Shown piece after piece: positions 28,272 through 36,795 of a DNA stretch of 64,000 bases (its first letter is position 1; each line of letters opens with the position of its first letter). The position numbers were made by a program, and so were the translations under genes. This DNA is from CAWEYO01 sp963813315 (GTDB lineage Bacteria > Pseudomonadota > Alphaproteobacteria > Rhizobiales > Rhizobiaceae). The DNA lies in NCBI GenBank assembly GCA_963813315.1, contig CAWEYO010000001.1, positions 62,001-126,000 of the forward strand. Reading direction: 5' to 3'. Below the pieces are notes generated by a model. It was not told where the DNA came from and ran no database searches. It saw only the letters and a list, made by a program, of their open reading frames with translations.

Positions 28272-29920
28272 ATGGCCGACAGGATCGAAAAGGTGAAGGC
28301 GCGGCTGCCGCGTGGCTTCATCGACCGCTCGCCGGAGGACATCCGCGCTGTCGAGAAGATGATGGCGGCCATTCGCAAGGTGTACGAACTCTACGGCTTC
28401 GAACCCGCCGACCAGCCGATGATCGAATACACCGACGCGCTGGGCAAATTCCTGCCCGACCAGGACCGGCCGAACGAGGGCGTGTTCTCCTTCCAGGACG
28501 ATGACGAGCAGTGGATGTCGCTGCGCTATGACCTCACGGCGCCGCTGGCGCGCTACGTGGCGGAGAATTTCGAGCGCCTGCCGAAGCCCTATCGCAGCTA
28601 TCGCGCCGGCTGGGTGTTCCGCAACGAAAAGCCGGGACCCGGCCGCTTCCGCCAATTCATGCAGTTCGACGCCGACACGGTCGGCACGCCGGGCGTCGCG
28701 GCCGACGCCGAGATGTGCATGATGATGGCCGATGTGATGGAAGCGGTCGGCATCAAGCGCGGCGACTATGTTATCCGCGTCAACAACCGCAAGGTTCTGG
28801 ACGGCTGTGCTCGAGGCGATGGGCTTCGGCGACGACGAACCATGACCCGAGGTGGCTGACAGTGATCGGGCGCATGGACAAGCTGGATCGGCTAGGCCGG
28901 GAAGGAGTTGAGCTGTCTGCTTGGCAAGGGCAGAAAGGACGAGAGCGGGGATTTCACGCACGGGCGCGGGGCTTGGCGCGGCGGAGATAGATCGACTTGG
29001 CGCAAATGTTGACGTCTTCGAATGGACGTCGACTTCCTTGCCCAAGGTAAGGGTGTGAATCCGATTGTCAACTTTGGACTAGATCGCTGACACGCTGACA
29101 CAGAAGTCTTTGACGCAGACGATCCAGATCTATCGCAAGCCACTAGGTCGCAAACGAGCGTGTCGGAGGTGGCATCGATGGACGTTCATTGCTCGATGCT
29201 TACAGGAATTGGACTGCGCGTCAGCGATATTCGATCGCCGCGTGTGGCTACGACGATGGCCGTATCCGCATCGATCCCTCCGTCGTTCGCGGTCTCGAAT
29301 ACTACACCGGGCCGGTCTACGAGGCCGAGTTGCTGGCGGAAATCCCCAACGAGGATGGCCAGATCGTGCGCTTCGGCTCGGTCGGCGGCGGCGGGCGCTA
29401 TGACGGGCTGGTCTCGCGCTTCCGTGGCGAACCTGTGCCGGCGACTGGATTTTCCATCGGCGTCTCGCGGCTGATGACGGCGCTGAAGAACCTCGGCAAG
29501 CTCGGCACGTCGGACGTGCTGGCGCCGGTGGTCGTGCTCGTCATGGACAAGGATGTGGACAGCCTCGGCCGCTATCAGAAGATGGTAGCCGAGCTGAGGC
29601 AGGCGGGCATCCGGGCCGAAATGTATCTCGGCGGCGCCGGCATGAAAGCGCAGATGAAATATGCCGACCGTCGCGGCGCGCCCTGCGTGATCATCCAGGG
29701 CGGCGACGAGCGCAATGCCGTCGATGAAAACGGCGAGCCGAAACCGATGGTGCAGATCAAGGATCTGATCGAGGGCAAGCGGCTTTCGGAAGAAATCGCC
29801 GACAATTTGGCCTGGCGCGAAAGCCGCCCGGCGCAGGTGACCGTACCGGAAGCCGAGTTGGTAGAGACGGTGACGAGAATTCGGGATTTGCAGGATCGCG
29901 CGAAAGGCGGTAGCGCGTGA
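28272..29920 (+). pseudogene. hisS: Histidyl-tRNA synthetase, interrupted by several frameshifts
   Basis: The N-terminal half (28272-28805) is a normal class II synthetase: motif 1 region, QWMSLRYDLTAPLARYVAEN, and motif 2 SYRAGWVFRNEKPGPGRFRQ. The C-terminal half is intact from about 29235 (CGYDDGRIRIDPSVVRGLEY, motif 3 GFSIGVSRL, anticodon-binding domain) to TGA at 29920. Between 28806 and 29235 the frame breaks repeatedly. Removing one T at 28806 restores GVLEAMGFGDDEP. Further single-base removals restore MDKLDRLGREGVELLLGKGR and then TGAGLGAAEIDRLG. About 200 bases after that are not readable as HisS. It heads the usual hisS-hisZ-hisG order. Either a pseudogene, with another hisS elsewhere, or sequence error. 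Confidence 0.85.
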
Positions 29921-29924
29921 ACAC

Positions 29925-30180
29925 CCCCCTCTGGCCTGCCGGCCAATCCCCCTCAAGGGGGAGATCAGATGGCACGACGGTTTTCGCCAATCACCACGCT
30001 GCAGAGCGGAAGTGGAGGGCGCTCTCGTTGCCCCCGCCTGCCGGCCATCTCCCCCGCAAGGGGGGAGATCAGCGGTTTCAGCACTGCCGCTGGTCCTGCG
30101 ACGTTGGTGATTGGCGAAAGCCGTCGCGCCGTCTGATCTCCCCCCTTGCGGGGGAGATGGCCGGCAGGCCAGAGGGGGGT
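29925..30180. repeat. Three copies of the CTGGCCTGCCGGCC repeat between hisS and hisZ
   Basis: Arms at 29925-29968, 30031-30072 and (inverted) 30135-30180 share CCTGCCGGCCA.CTCCCCC.CAAGGGGGAGATCAG. They match the element in the glcD-glcE junction. TTGGTGATTGGCGAAAGCCG also pairs with CGGTTTTCGCCAATCACCA. The hisZ frame is open through all of this, but its real start is at 30298. The stretch 30181-30297 continues with degenerate CCAGAGGGGG units. Confidence 0.75.
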
Positions 30181-30297
30181 GCGTTTCCAAAGAGCCGCAC
30201 GCCAGAGGGGGGCAGCATAGAGTGCCCCCCACTATCGCCCCGCAGTGTCGGCGATTGGCGGCCAGAGGGGGATGTATCCCCCAAGAGCGATCTGCCC

Positions 30298-31413
30298 ATG
30301 ACAGCGCGCCCACCGTTTGCTTCCGACATTCTTGCGCTGTTCGTCGCCCGCGGGGCCGATGTGGTCGACGTTCCGGTCATCCAGCCGGCTGATCCATTCC
30401 TCGACATGGCCGGCGAGGACCTGCGACGCCGTATTTTCCTGACCGAAAGCGAAACTGGCGAGACGCTCTGCCTGCGCCCGGAATTCACCATTCCCGTCTG
30501 CCTCGATCACATTCGCTCGCAATCCGATACGCCGCGTCGCTATTCCTACCTCGGTGAGGTTTTCCGCCAACGCAGGGAAGGCGGCAACGAGTTCTTTCAG
30601 GCCGGCATCGAGGACCTTGGCGACATCGACATCGCCTCGGCCGATGCACGCTCGATCGCCGACGCGTATGCGTTGGTTGCCTTGACATTGCCCGGCCACG
30701 CGCTCGCCGTCACGCTGGGCGACCAATCGGTTTTCGAAGCTGTGCTCGCCACGCTCGGGCTTCCGCGCGGCTGGCAGAAGCGCCTGGCGCGTGCCTTCGG
30801 CTCACACGAGGCCTTGGCCGCCGCGCTTTCCGATCTTGCAAATCCGGTCAGCACGGCTGCACTTGACGGCACCGTGGGCACGCTGGTGGCGACGGGCGAA
30901 TTGGAGGCGCTTGCCGCGCACATCACCGGGGCCATGGAGGCGGCCGGCATCTCGCCGGCCTCCGGCCGCTCGCCGCAGGAGATCGCGCGCCGGCTGTTGG
31001 AAAAGACCGAGCTTCGCAGCGTGCGTCTGGCCGATGCCGCGCTCGATGCGTTGAAGCAGTTCCTGGGCATCCATGTGCCGCTGGACGCCGCACCTGCTGC
31101 CCTTGAGGAATTCGCAAAAAGCGCCGGGCTTTCGCTCGGGACCGCACTTTCCCGCTTTACCGCGCGGGCTGAGAAAATGTCGGCCAACGGGCTCGCCATG
31201 AATGCCATCCACTACGATGCGGCCTTTGGCCGGCCGCTCGACTATTACACCGGTCTTGTCTTCGAGATAGCGTCGCGAGGCGGGCGGTCGCTTGCAGGCG
31301 GGGGACGCTACGACCGGCTCTTGACGCTGCTCGGCGCGGAACGACCGATCCCAGGTGTCGGCTTTTCCGTCTGGCTCGACCGTATCGAGCAATTGCGGGA
31401 AAGAATGCCATGA
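30298..31413 (+). CDS. hisZ: ATP phosphoribosyltransferase regulatory subunit
   Basis: 371 residues. It is a HisS-like protein lacking the anticodon domain that pairs with short HisG for the first step of histidine synthesis. It keeps class II folds: RPEFTIPVCLDH, RRYSYLGEVFRQR, and GGRYDRLLTLLG near the C-terminus. The start at 30298 (MTARPPFASDILALF) is where homology begins; the frame upstream is repeat. It overlaps hisG by four bases (ATGA), and the pair sits in the hisS-hisZ-hisG order typical of Rhizobiales. Confidence 0.92.
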   Translation: MTARPPFASDILALFVARGADVVDVPVIQPADPFLDMAGEDLRRRIFLTESETGETLCLRPEFTIPVCLDHIRSQSDTPRRYSYLGEVFRQRREGGNEFFQAGIEDLGDIDIASADARSIADAYALVALTLPGHALAVTLGDQSVFEAVLATLGLPRGWQKRLARAFGSHEALAAALSDLANPVSTAALDGTVGTLVATGELEALAAHITGAMEAAGISPASGRSPQEIARRLLEKTELRSVRLADAALDALKQFLGIHVPLDAAPAALEEFAKSAGLSLGTALSRFTARAEKMSANGLAMNAIHYDAAFGRPLDYYTGLVFEIASRGGRSLAGGGRYDRLLTLLGAERPIPGVGFSVWLDRIEQLRERMP

Positions 31414-32117
31414 GCATAACGCTCGCATTGCCGTCCAAGGGCCGGCTGAAGGAGCAGGCGCTGGAACTCTTTGCCCGCGCCGGCCTGCCGGTCAGCCTGC
31501 CGGGGGACGACCGCAAGTACCGGGCCCGCGTCGAGGGTCGGCCGGACGTAGAGGTGGCGTTTCTGTCGGCTTCGGAAATCGCGAGCGAACTTGGGCAGGG
31601 GACTGTCGATCTCGGCGTGACGGGCGAGGACCTGCTGCGCGAGACGCTGATCGACTGGGATGCCCGCACCGAAATAGTGTCGCGGCTCGGCTTCGGCCAT
31701 GCCCATGTTGTGGTTGCGGTGCCCGATGTCTGGCTCGACGTCGATACCATGGCCGATCTTGATGACGTCGCCGCCGATTTCCGTCACCGCCATGGCCGGC
31801 GGCTGCGCATTGCCACGAAATATTGGTGGTTGACGCAGCAATTCTTCTCGCAAAAGCACGGCATCCAGGTCTACCGGATCGTGGAAAGCCTCGGCGCGAC
31901 CGAGGGTTCTCCCGCCGCCGGCTCCGCCGATGTCATCGTCGACATCACCACGACCGGCTCGACGCTGCGCGCCAATCATCTCAAGGTTCTTGACGACGGG
32001 ATCATCCTGCGGTCCCAGGCTTGCCTCATCGCCTCAAGAACAGCGCGCAGCGCTGCCGACGAAGCCGCGATAGGCGAGGTGGCAAGCCTCGTTAACAAGG
32101 CGGTGTCGGAGACCTAA
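31410..32117 (+). CDS. hisG: ATP phosphoribosyltransferase, short form
   Basis: 235 residues, the short form that needs HisZ. It condenses ATP with PRPP in the committed step of histidine synthesis. Typical stretches are ITLALPSKGRLKEQALELF, VDLGVTGEDLL, RIATKYWWLTQQFF, and the PRPP loop ADVIVDITTTGSTLRAN. It is translationally coupled to hisZ. No terminator is evident; a GGGGGAGAT repeat follows. Confidence 0.95.
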   Translation: MSITLALPSKGRLKEQALELFARAGLPVSLPGDDRKYRARVEGRPDVEVAFLSASEIASELGQGTVDLGVTGEDLLRETLIDWDARTEIVSRLGFGHAHVVVAVPDVWLDVDTMADLDDVAADFRHRHGRRLRIATKYWWLTQQFFSQKHGIQVYRIVESLGATEGSPAAGSADVIVDITTTGSTLRANHLKVLDDGIILRSQACLIASRTARSAADEAAIGEVASLVNKAVSET

Positions 32118-32179
32118 TACCAAGGGACATTACTTTTGATCGATCGCCAACGTTGCACGGCTAGCGAGGCATCGATGAC

Positions 32180-32222
32180 AGCCGATCTCCCCCGCAAGGG
32201 GGAGATCAGACGGCCGCCGGCG
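32180..32222. repeat. Short copy of the GGGGGAGATCAG repeat after hisG
   Basis: GATCTCCCCCGCAAGGGGGAGATCAGACGGC forms a perfect hairpin (GATCTCCCCC-GCAA-GGGGGAGATC) between hisG and the convergent doxX gene. It could double as a terminator stem. It belongs to the same family as 23549-23706 and 29925-30180. Confidence 0.65.
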
Positions 32223-32262
32223 TTTCGCCAATCGCCAACTTTGTTTCGAGGATATGAGCGCG

Positions 32263-32691
32263 TCAGCCGCGCTTGGCGTCGACCGACAGCGCCCCGGCGC
32301 CGAATACCGCAAGCACAAAGAGACCGCCCGCGATGGCAAGATTCTTTTGGAAGAAAAGCATCTGCACCTGATCGGCGAAATCGAGATGCGCAACGGCCGT
32401 GGCCGCAAGCGTGAAGATGGCAAGGGCGACCGCCGCTATGCGGGTCTGGAATCCGACCAGGATGGCTATGCCGCCAAACAGTTCGAGAAGGCCGACGAGC
32501 ACCGCGACGACCATCGGCAGGGGCAGGCCGAGACTGCCGAACCAGGCCGCCGTGCCGGCAATCGACGTAAGCTTCGCAAAGCCGGCCAAAATGAATATGG
32601 AGGAAAGCAGGGCGCGCCCGGCCAGTGCAAGCGCGGAACTGTTCTCGACAATGCCGGTCTTGGCGCCGGCGGCAGTGGTGTTGATCGACAT
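32263..32691 (-). CDS. DoxX family membrane protein
   Basis: 142 residues with four membrane helices. The family signature is LLSSIFILAGFAKLTSIAGT, then FGSLGLPLPMVVAVLVGLLE, LFGGIAILVGFQTRIAAVAL and FFQKNLAIAGGLFVLAVFGA. DoxX proteins are inner-membrane partners in redox or sulfur metabolism; many bacterial members have no assigned role. The start at 32691 (MSINTTAAG) is supported by GGAG upstream; the frame to 32805 is an unsupported extension. It is transcribed alone, between hisG and fumC. Confidence 0.85.
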   Translation of the reverse strand: MSINTTAAGAKTGIVENSSALALAGRALLSSIFILAGFAKLTSIAGTAAWFGSLGLPLPMVVAVLVGLLELFGGIAILVGFQTRIAAVALAIFTLAATAVAHLDFADQVQMLFFQKNLAIAGGLFVLAVFGAGALSVDAKRG

Positions 32692-32849
32692 TTGGGTTCT
32701 CCGGGGTTGAGTTCCACCGTGAGATAGAGAATTTACTTCGTTCACAGAAGTTACTTTGTTGTCGACAGATCGTTCACAAAAGAACGATGCGTGTCGCAGG
32801 ATCATGGTGCATGCCGCGGTTTTGTTGCCTCTGCGCCGTCTTTGTCTCG

Positions 32850-34241
32850 TTAACCCGGCCGGGTCATGCTTTCAGGGCGGACAAGGCGATCGTAGTCCTC
32901 CGCCGTGACGAGCCCGCTCTTCAGCGCCTCGTCCCGCAACGTTGTCCCGTTCTTGTGTGCCGCCTTGGCGATCATTGCCGCATTGTCATAGCCGATGCTC
33001 GGCGCCAATGCGGTAATCAGCATGAGTGAGCTTTGCATGAGTTGGGAAATCCGCGCCTCATCAGCGACGATGCCCGTGATGCAGTTGTCGGTGAAGGAGC
33101 GTGTCGCATCGGCAAGCAGCCTGATGGATTGCAGTACGTTCTGAGCGATCACCGGCTTGAAGACATTCAGTTCGAAATGACCTTGGCTGGCAGCGAACGA
33201 AACGGCGGTCTGATTGCCGATCACCTGAACGGATGTCATGGTCAGCGCTTCCGCCTGCGTTGGATTGACCTTGCCCGGCATGATCGACGAGCCGGGCTCG
33301 TTTTCCGGCAGGATCAGCTCACCCAGCCCGGAGCGCGGCCCCGATCCCAGGAACCGGATGTCGTTGGCGATCTTGAAAAGATCGGCGGCAAGTGCCGCGA
33401 GCGATCCGTGGAAATAGGTCAGCGCGCCGTGACTGGCGAGCGCTTCGAATTTGTTGGGCGCGGTGCGGAAGGGAAGGCCGGTGATGTCGGCAAGCCGTTC
33501 CGCGACCGCTGTGTCGAAGCCGACGGGAGCGTTCAGGCCGGTGCCCACCGCCGTGCCTCCCTGAGCGAGCGCGTAGACATCGGCAAGGCTTTCGGCGACG
33601 CGCCTGCGGCCGAATTCAACCGCAGCCGCGTAGCCGGAGAATTCCTGGCCAAGCGTAAGCGGTGTTGCGTCCTGAGTATGCGTTCGGCCGATCTTGACTA
33701 TGCCCGCGAAGGCCCTTTCCTTTTCCCGAAGCGCGATCGCAAGATGATCGAGCGCCGGCAGCAAACGGGCGTTCGTTTCAATGGCGACGGCTACGTGGAT
33801 CGCTGTCGGAAACGTGTCGTTGGACGATTGGCTCATATTGACGTGATCGTTGGGATGCACTGGCTCTTTCAAGCCGATGACGCCACCCAGAAGCTCGTTT
33901 GCCCGGTTTGAGATCACCTCGTTGGCGTTCATGTTCGTCTGCGTACCCGAGCCGGTCTGCCATACCGCAAGCGGGAAGTGATCATCGAACCTGCCTTCCG
34001 CCGCTTCCGTTGCAGCCGCGACGATAGCCGCGCCGATCCGTGCATCGAGGCGCCCCAGGGCGATATTGACATCCGCCGCGGCGCGCTTGACGAGCGCCAG
34101 CGCGTGGATCAGCGGCAACGGCATTTTCTCCGTGCCGATGCGGAAATTTTCGAGGCTGCGCTGGGTCTGCGCACCCCAGTAGCGGTCAGCCGGGACTTCG
34201 ATCGGGCCGAATGAGTCGGTTTCGGTGCGGGTTTTGGTCAT
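32850..34241 (-). CDS. fumC: Fumarate hydratase, class II
   Basis: 463 residues, normal for oxygen-stable class II fumarases. It interconverts fumarate and malate in the TCA cycle. Conserved stretches include WQTGSGTQTNMNANEVISNR, HPNDHVNMSQSSNDTFPTA, KIGRTHTQDATPLTLGQEFS and the superfamily signature GSSIMPGKVNPTQ. The start at 34241 (MTKTRTETDSFG) fits homologues. The ORF to 34298 is an extension without support. It is single and not in an evident operon. Confidence 0.96.
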   Translation of the reverse strand: MTKTRTETDSFGPIEVPADRYWGAQTQRSLENFRIGTEKMPLPLIHALALVKRAAADVNIALGRLDARIGAAIVAAATEAAEGRFDDHFPLAVWQTGSGTQTNMNANEVISNRANELLGGVIGLKEPVHPNDHVNMSQSSNDTFPTAIHVAVAIETNARLLPALDHLAIALREKERAFAGIVKIGRTHTQDATPLTLGQEFSGYAAAVEFGRRRVAESLADVYALAQGGTAVGTGLNAPVGFDTAVAERLADITGLPFRTAPNKFEALASHGALTYFHGSLAALAADLFKIANDIRFLGSGPRSGLGELILPENEPGSSIMPGKVNPTQAEALTMTSVQVIGNQTAVSFAASQGHFELNVFKPVIAQNVLQSIRLLADATRSFTDNCITGIVADEARISQLMQSSLMLITALAPSIGYDNAAMIAKAAHKNGTTLRDEALKSGLVTAEDYDRLVRPESMTRPG

Positions 34242-34466
34242 CCGTTGGGTTCCGCGTCCTTTTCCACAAACATAAGCTGCCGCGCGCGCAATCGCCACTG
34301 TTGCCAGTCTCTGGCGTAGGCGACTGACGCGAAGGCGACGCGCCTGTCTCCCCTTTGCGGGGAAGTAGCAATTCCCCGCTCAAAATCGGTGCGACTGGGT
34401 GGCTCGAGCGGCGGACGCTTCGACGGAATCAGACGGAATCAGCGCTGCCGCTCTATCCCCTTGCTG

Positions 34467-34511
34467 GAGCATCGGACCCGAAACCGGTGCCCACTTTCGG
34501 GTCCGATGCTC
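34467..34511. repeat. Perfect 17-base inverted repeat in the fumC upstream gap
   Basis: GAGCATCGGACCCGAAA and TTTCGGGTCCGATGCTC are exact complements around CCGGTGCCCAC. A diverged copy lies at 63332-63382. The rest of the 342-base gap (34242-34583) includes a tandem GACGGAATCA pair near 34423-34440 and a GCGGGGAA..TTCCCCGC inverted pair near 34358-34378. It holds no gene. Confidence 0.75.
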
Positions 34512-34583
34512 TCAATTGCGTCCGGACCCTGGTCGACGATGATCGGATCGTTTGGGCGAAAAAACGCGTGCGAGCTTTGAAGT

Positions 34584-35486
34584 TCAGTGGCCTCGTGGGC
34601 TCTGTCGCCGTCTCATTGGCAGCAGCGGCCCGAGTGACCTGAGATAGTCTGAGGGCGCGGACTCGCGGTAGACTGGGAAATCGGCGCTTCGGTCACGCCA
34701 TGACTTTAACACTTGGCCGAGGCCATTGGCGCCGCTCTCGCGTGCCTGACGCACAAGGCCGAGATCGATCATTATCGGAAGGATCTCGGGGGCTTGGCCG
34801 GCCTGATAGACGATCTGACCAGAAGGGTCGGCGACCAGGGAGCGACCGTTTCCACCCGCGTCGAGCCCATTCACATCGACAACATAGCACTGGAACATGG
34901 CGGCGGTCGCCTGGACAATGGCAATCTCGGCATGGCGGTCGGTTGTGGTTGTAAGAACCGGGTGGATCAGCACCTCGACGCCGGCAGAGGTCAGCGTGCG
35001 CGTAGTTTCGGGAAACCAGATGTCATAGCAGATGCTGAGCCCAAAACGCCCGACCTGCGGTACGTCGAATATGAGGAACTCGGTGCCGCCGGCAACATTG
35101 GTTTCGAAGGGCGCAAACGGAAACATCTTGTCGTAGCGGCCGGCGACGCTACCGTCCGGCGCGATTACCACCGCATGATTGTAGGTCTTTCCGCCCCGGC
35201 GGACGAACATGGTTCCAGGTACGATCCACACGCGATGCCGTGCTGCGACTTCCTGAAACACCGCCTCGTCGGCAGCCGGCGTGTCTGACGCCATCGCATG
35301 CAGCGGCCCATGAGCTGCAAGCTCCGAAAACACAATCATGTCTACGCCGGGAAAGATCGCCATCGTCTTCTCGATCTGGCCGACCATTGCCGGAATGTTC
35401 TTGCCGGAAATCGGCACCGGCATCTGTACGCCAGCGATCAGGAAGCGTTCGGGATCGCGTCCCACTGTAGGATCGGACTGAGGCAT
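34584..35486 (-). CDS. Carbon-nitrogen hydrolase (nitrilase superfamily)
   Basis: 300 residues. The catalytic triad is visible: Glu55 (MIVFSELAAHG), Lys120 (RYDKMFPFAPFE) and Cys153 (LSICYDIWFPETTR). The superfamily hydrolyses amides, carbamoyl compounds or nitriles through a thioester on Cys; the substrate cannot be read from sequence. The start at 35486 (MPQSDPTVGRD) is the last ATG before homology. The frame extends to 35753 without a convincing start. It lies 301 bases downstream of the C45-type hydrolase on the same strand, so it may or may not be in the same transcript. Confidence 0.82.
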   Translation of the reverse strand: MPQSDPTVGRDPERFLIAGVQMPVPISGKNIPAMVGQIEKTMAIFPGVDMIVFSELAAHGPLHAMASDTPAADEAVFQEVAARHRVWIVPGTMFVRRGGKTYNHAVVIAPDGSVAGRYDKMFPFAPFETNVAGGTEFLIFDVPQVGRFGLSICYDIWFPETTRTLTSAGVEVLIHPVLTTTTDRHAEIAIVQATAAMFQCYVVDVNGLDAGGNGRSLVADPSGQIVYQAGQAPEILPIMIDLGLVRQARESGANGLGQVLKSWRDRSADFPVYRESAPSDYLRSLGPLLPMRRRQSPRGH

Positions 35487-35787
35487 GCTTTTCGCGTCTG
35501 GTTGAGGTGGCTGCGGGGATTTCCTGGGAGACGAACGCCGGTTTCGCCTCGATAGCTGAAGTTTCGGTCGCCAGAGCAGGATTTGCGACAAGTTCGAACG
35601 GATTTTGCGGGCCGCCCTGTCCGGACCCTCCGAGTTGCCTTCTAACTTGGAAGACCGGTTCGCACAAGGCTCGGCCAAAGTAGCGGTTTTTGCAGCGCGC
35701 GTCGAAATTGGCATCATCGGCGTCAAGCCTGCCCAAAGTTCTGCTTTGACCACGGCGCCGACTACGCCCGGCCAAGGGCCAGAATCT
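35487..35787 (-). other. 301-base gap between two hydrolase genes
   Basis: No confident gene. One minus-strand frame is open from TTG 35775 and encodes a Gly/Gln-rich piece (QLGGSGQGGPQNPFELVANP), but it runs on in the wrong frame under the carbon-nitrogen hydrolase and lacks a ribosome site. A second frame begins ATGAAGATT overlapping the upstream stop but closes after nine codons. This may be a decayed small gene. Confidence 0.3.
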
Positions 35788-36768
35788 TCATGCGGCCGTT
35801 CCTTCGCTGAAGGTCGCGGTACGCGTTCCTTCCTGAAATGCTGAGCAGGATTGCAGCCATCGCGCCGAAGGCCATATCAGCTCGACGGAAGCGTCTTGCG
35901 GGCGGTACATCGCTGTATAGAGCGTCCCGTAGCCGCGCCCATAGGATGTCTGGTAGACCGGTGGCTGCAGGAAAACGCTGAGCATCGCCTCGGCGTCGCC
36001 AAATTCCTCCACAGCGCGCTGCAAGACCTGTTCACGCTCCACCGAGCGAGTGGTCTGGGCGTGCCGCTTCCATTCCGGCTTGTGCTGATGATTGGTTATG
36101 ACCCGACGCTTGATGAGTTCCACAGGGCGGTCCGGCGTGACGAAGGCGATCGCATGATGCCCGGCCCGGTCTATGAGTGCGATCGAATATGACATGTGGA
36201 TCGGCAAGCGCTTGAGGATGGCGGTCGCCTCTTCCACATTCGAAGCGAATTCGAGCACGTAACGCAGTGCGAGCGGGACGCCGAAGCCTTCACCGACCGC
36301 GGTGCGCCCGCCGAATGAGAGAGAGACGGCCAGCCCATCTTCGTTGATGCCATCGAGAACGCCCCACAAGCAATCCACCATGGCCACGACGCGCCTGCCG
36401 TAGAAGCGCGACGCCAACCAGGTGCCTTCGAGCAGCCTCGGACTGAAATCATAGTTGCGGATCAGGGCCGAACCGTTCCCTTCGACGATTGCCTGCGAAC
36501 AGCCGCCGACATATGCGGGGGGGCACCACATCGACAGGAATCGCGCTTCAAGATCGCCTCCGCCCGCCACCTCGCAGATTTCTTCGTAGAGCGGCAGCAT
36601 TTCAGGCATGTAGTTGCGCACCGCCTTCAGGCCGTCGAGGTAGGTGGAGCGGCGGTGGATGCCTTCGCGCAGGAACCAGCGGCTGTATGCATGCCAGTAG
36701 CGATCGAATACCCGACGCCACTTTTCGCCGGGACGATCCTCGTCGATCGCTTCGAAGATGATGTCCAT
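35788..36768 (-). CDS. C45-type Ntn hydrolase / acyltransferase-like protein
   Basis: 326 residues. The segment VGGCSQAIVEGNGSALIRNY matches the self-processing site of the isopenicillin acyltransferase/C45 family. Cleavage would expose Cys90 as the N-terminal nucleophile, after Gly89. RNYDFSP and the downstream GVLDGINEDGLAVSLSFGGR are family hallmarks, as is NHQHKPEW. Members cleave or form amide bonds in acyl-amino compounds and peptides. No signal peptide is seen, so the precursor is probably cytoplasmic. GAGG precedes the ATG. It starts 27 bases after the ATP-grasp gene, so the two are probably one operon. Confidence 0.8.
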   Translation of the reverse strand: MDIIFEAIDEDRPGEKWRRVFDRYWHAYSRWFLREGIHRRSTYLDGLKAVRNYMPEMLPLYEEICEVAGGGDLEARFLSMWCPPAYVGGCSQAIVEGNGSALIRNYDFSPRLLEGTWLASRFYGRRVVAMVDCLWGVLDGINEDGLAVSLSFGGRTAVGEGFGVPLALRYVLEFASNVEEATAILKRLPIHMSYSIALIDRAGHHAIAFVTPDRPVELIKRRVITNHQHKPEWKRHAQTTRSVEREQVLQRAVEEFGDAEAMLSVFLQPPVYQTSYGRGYGTLYTAMYRPQDASVELIWPSARWLQSCSAFQEGTRTATFSEGTAA

Positions 36769-36795
36769 GAATATCGGCCTCTTTCCCCGGCCGGC

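Noticed and set aside
29917..30297. N-terminal extension of hisZ by 127 codons
   Set aside because: It translates repeat DNA (low-complexity PPxxGGxG), and HisZ homology begins at the ATG at 30298.
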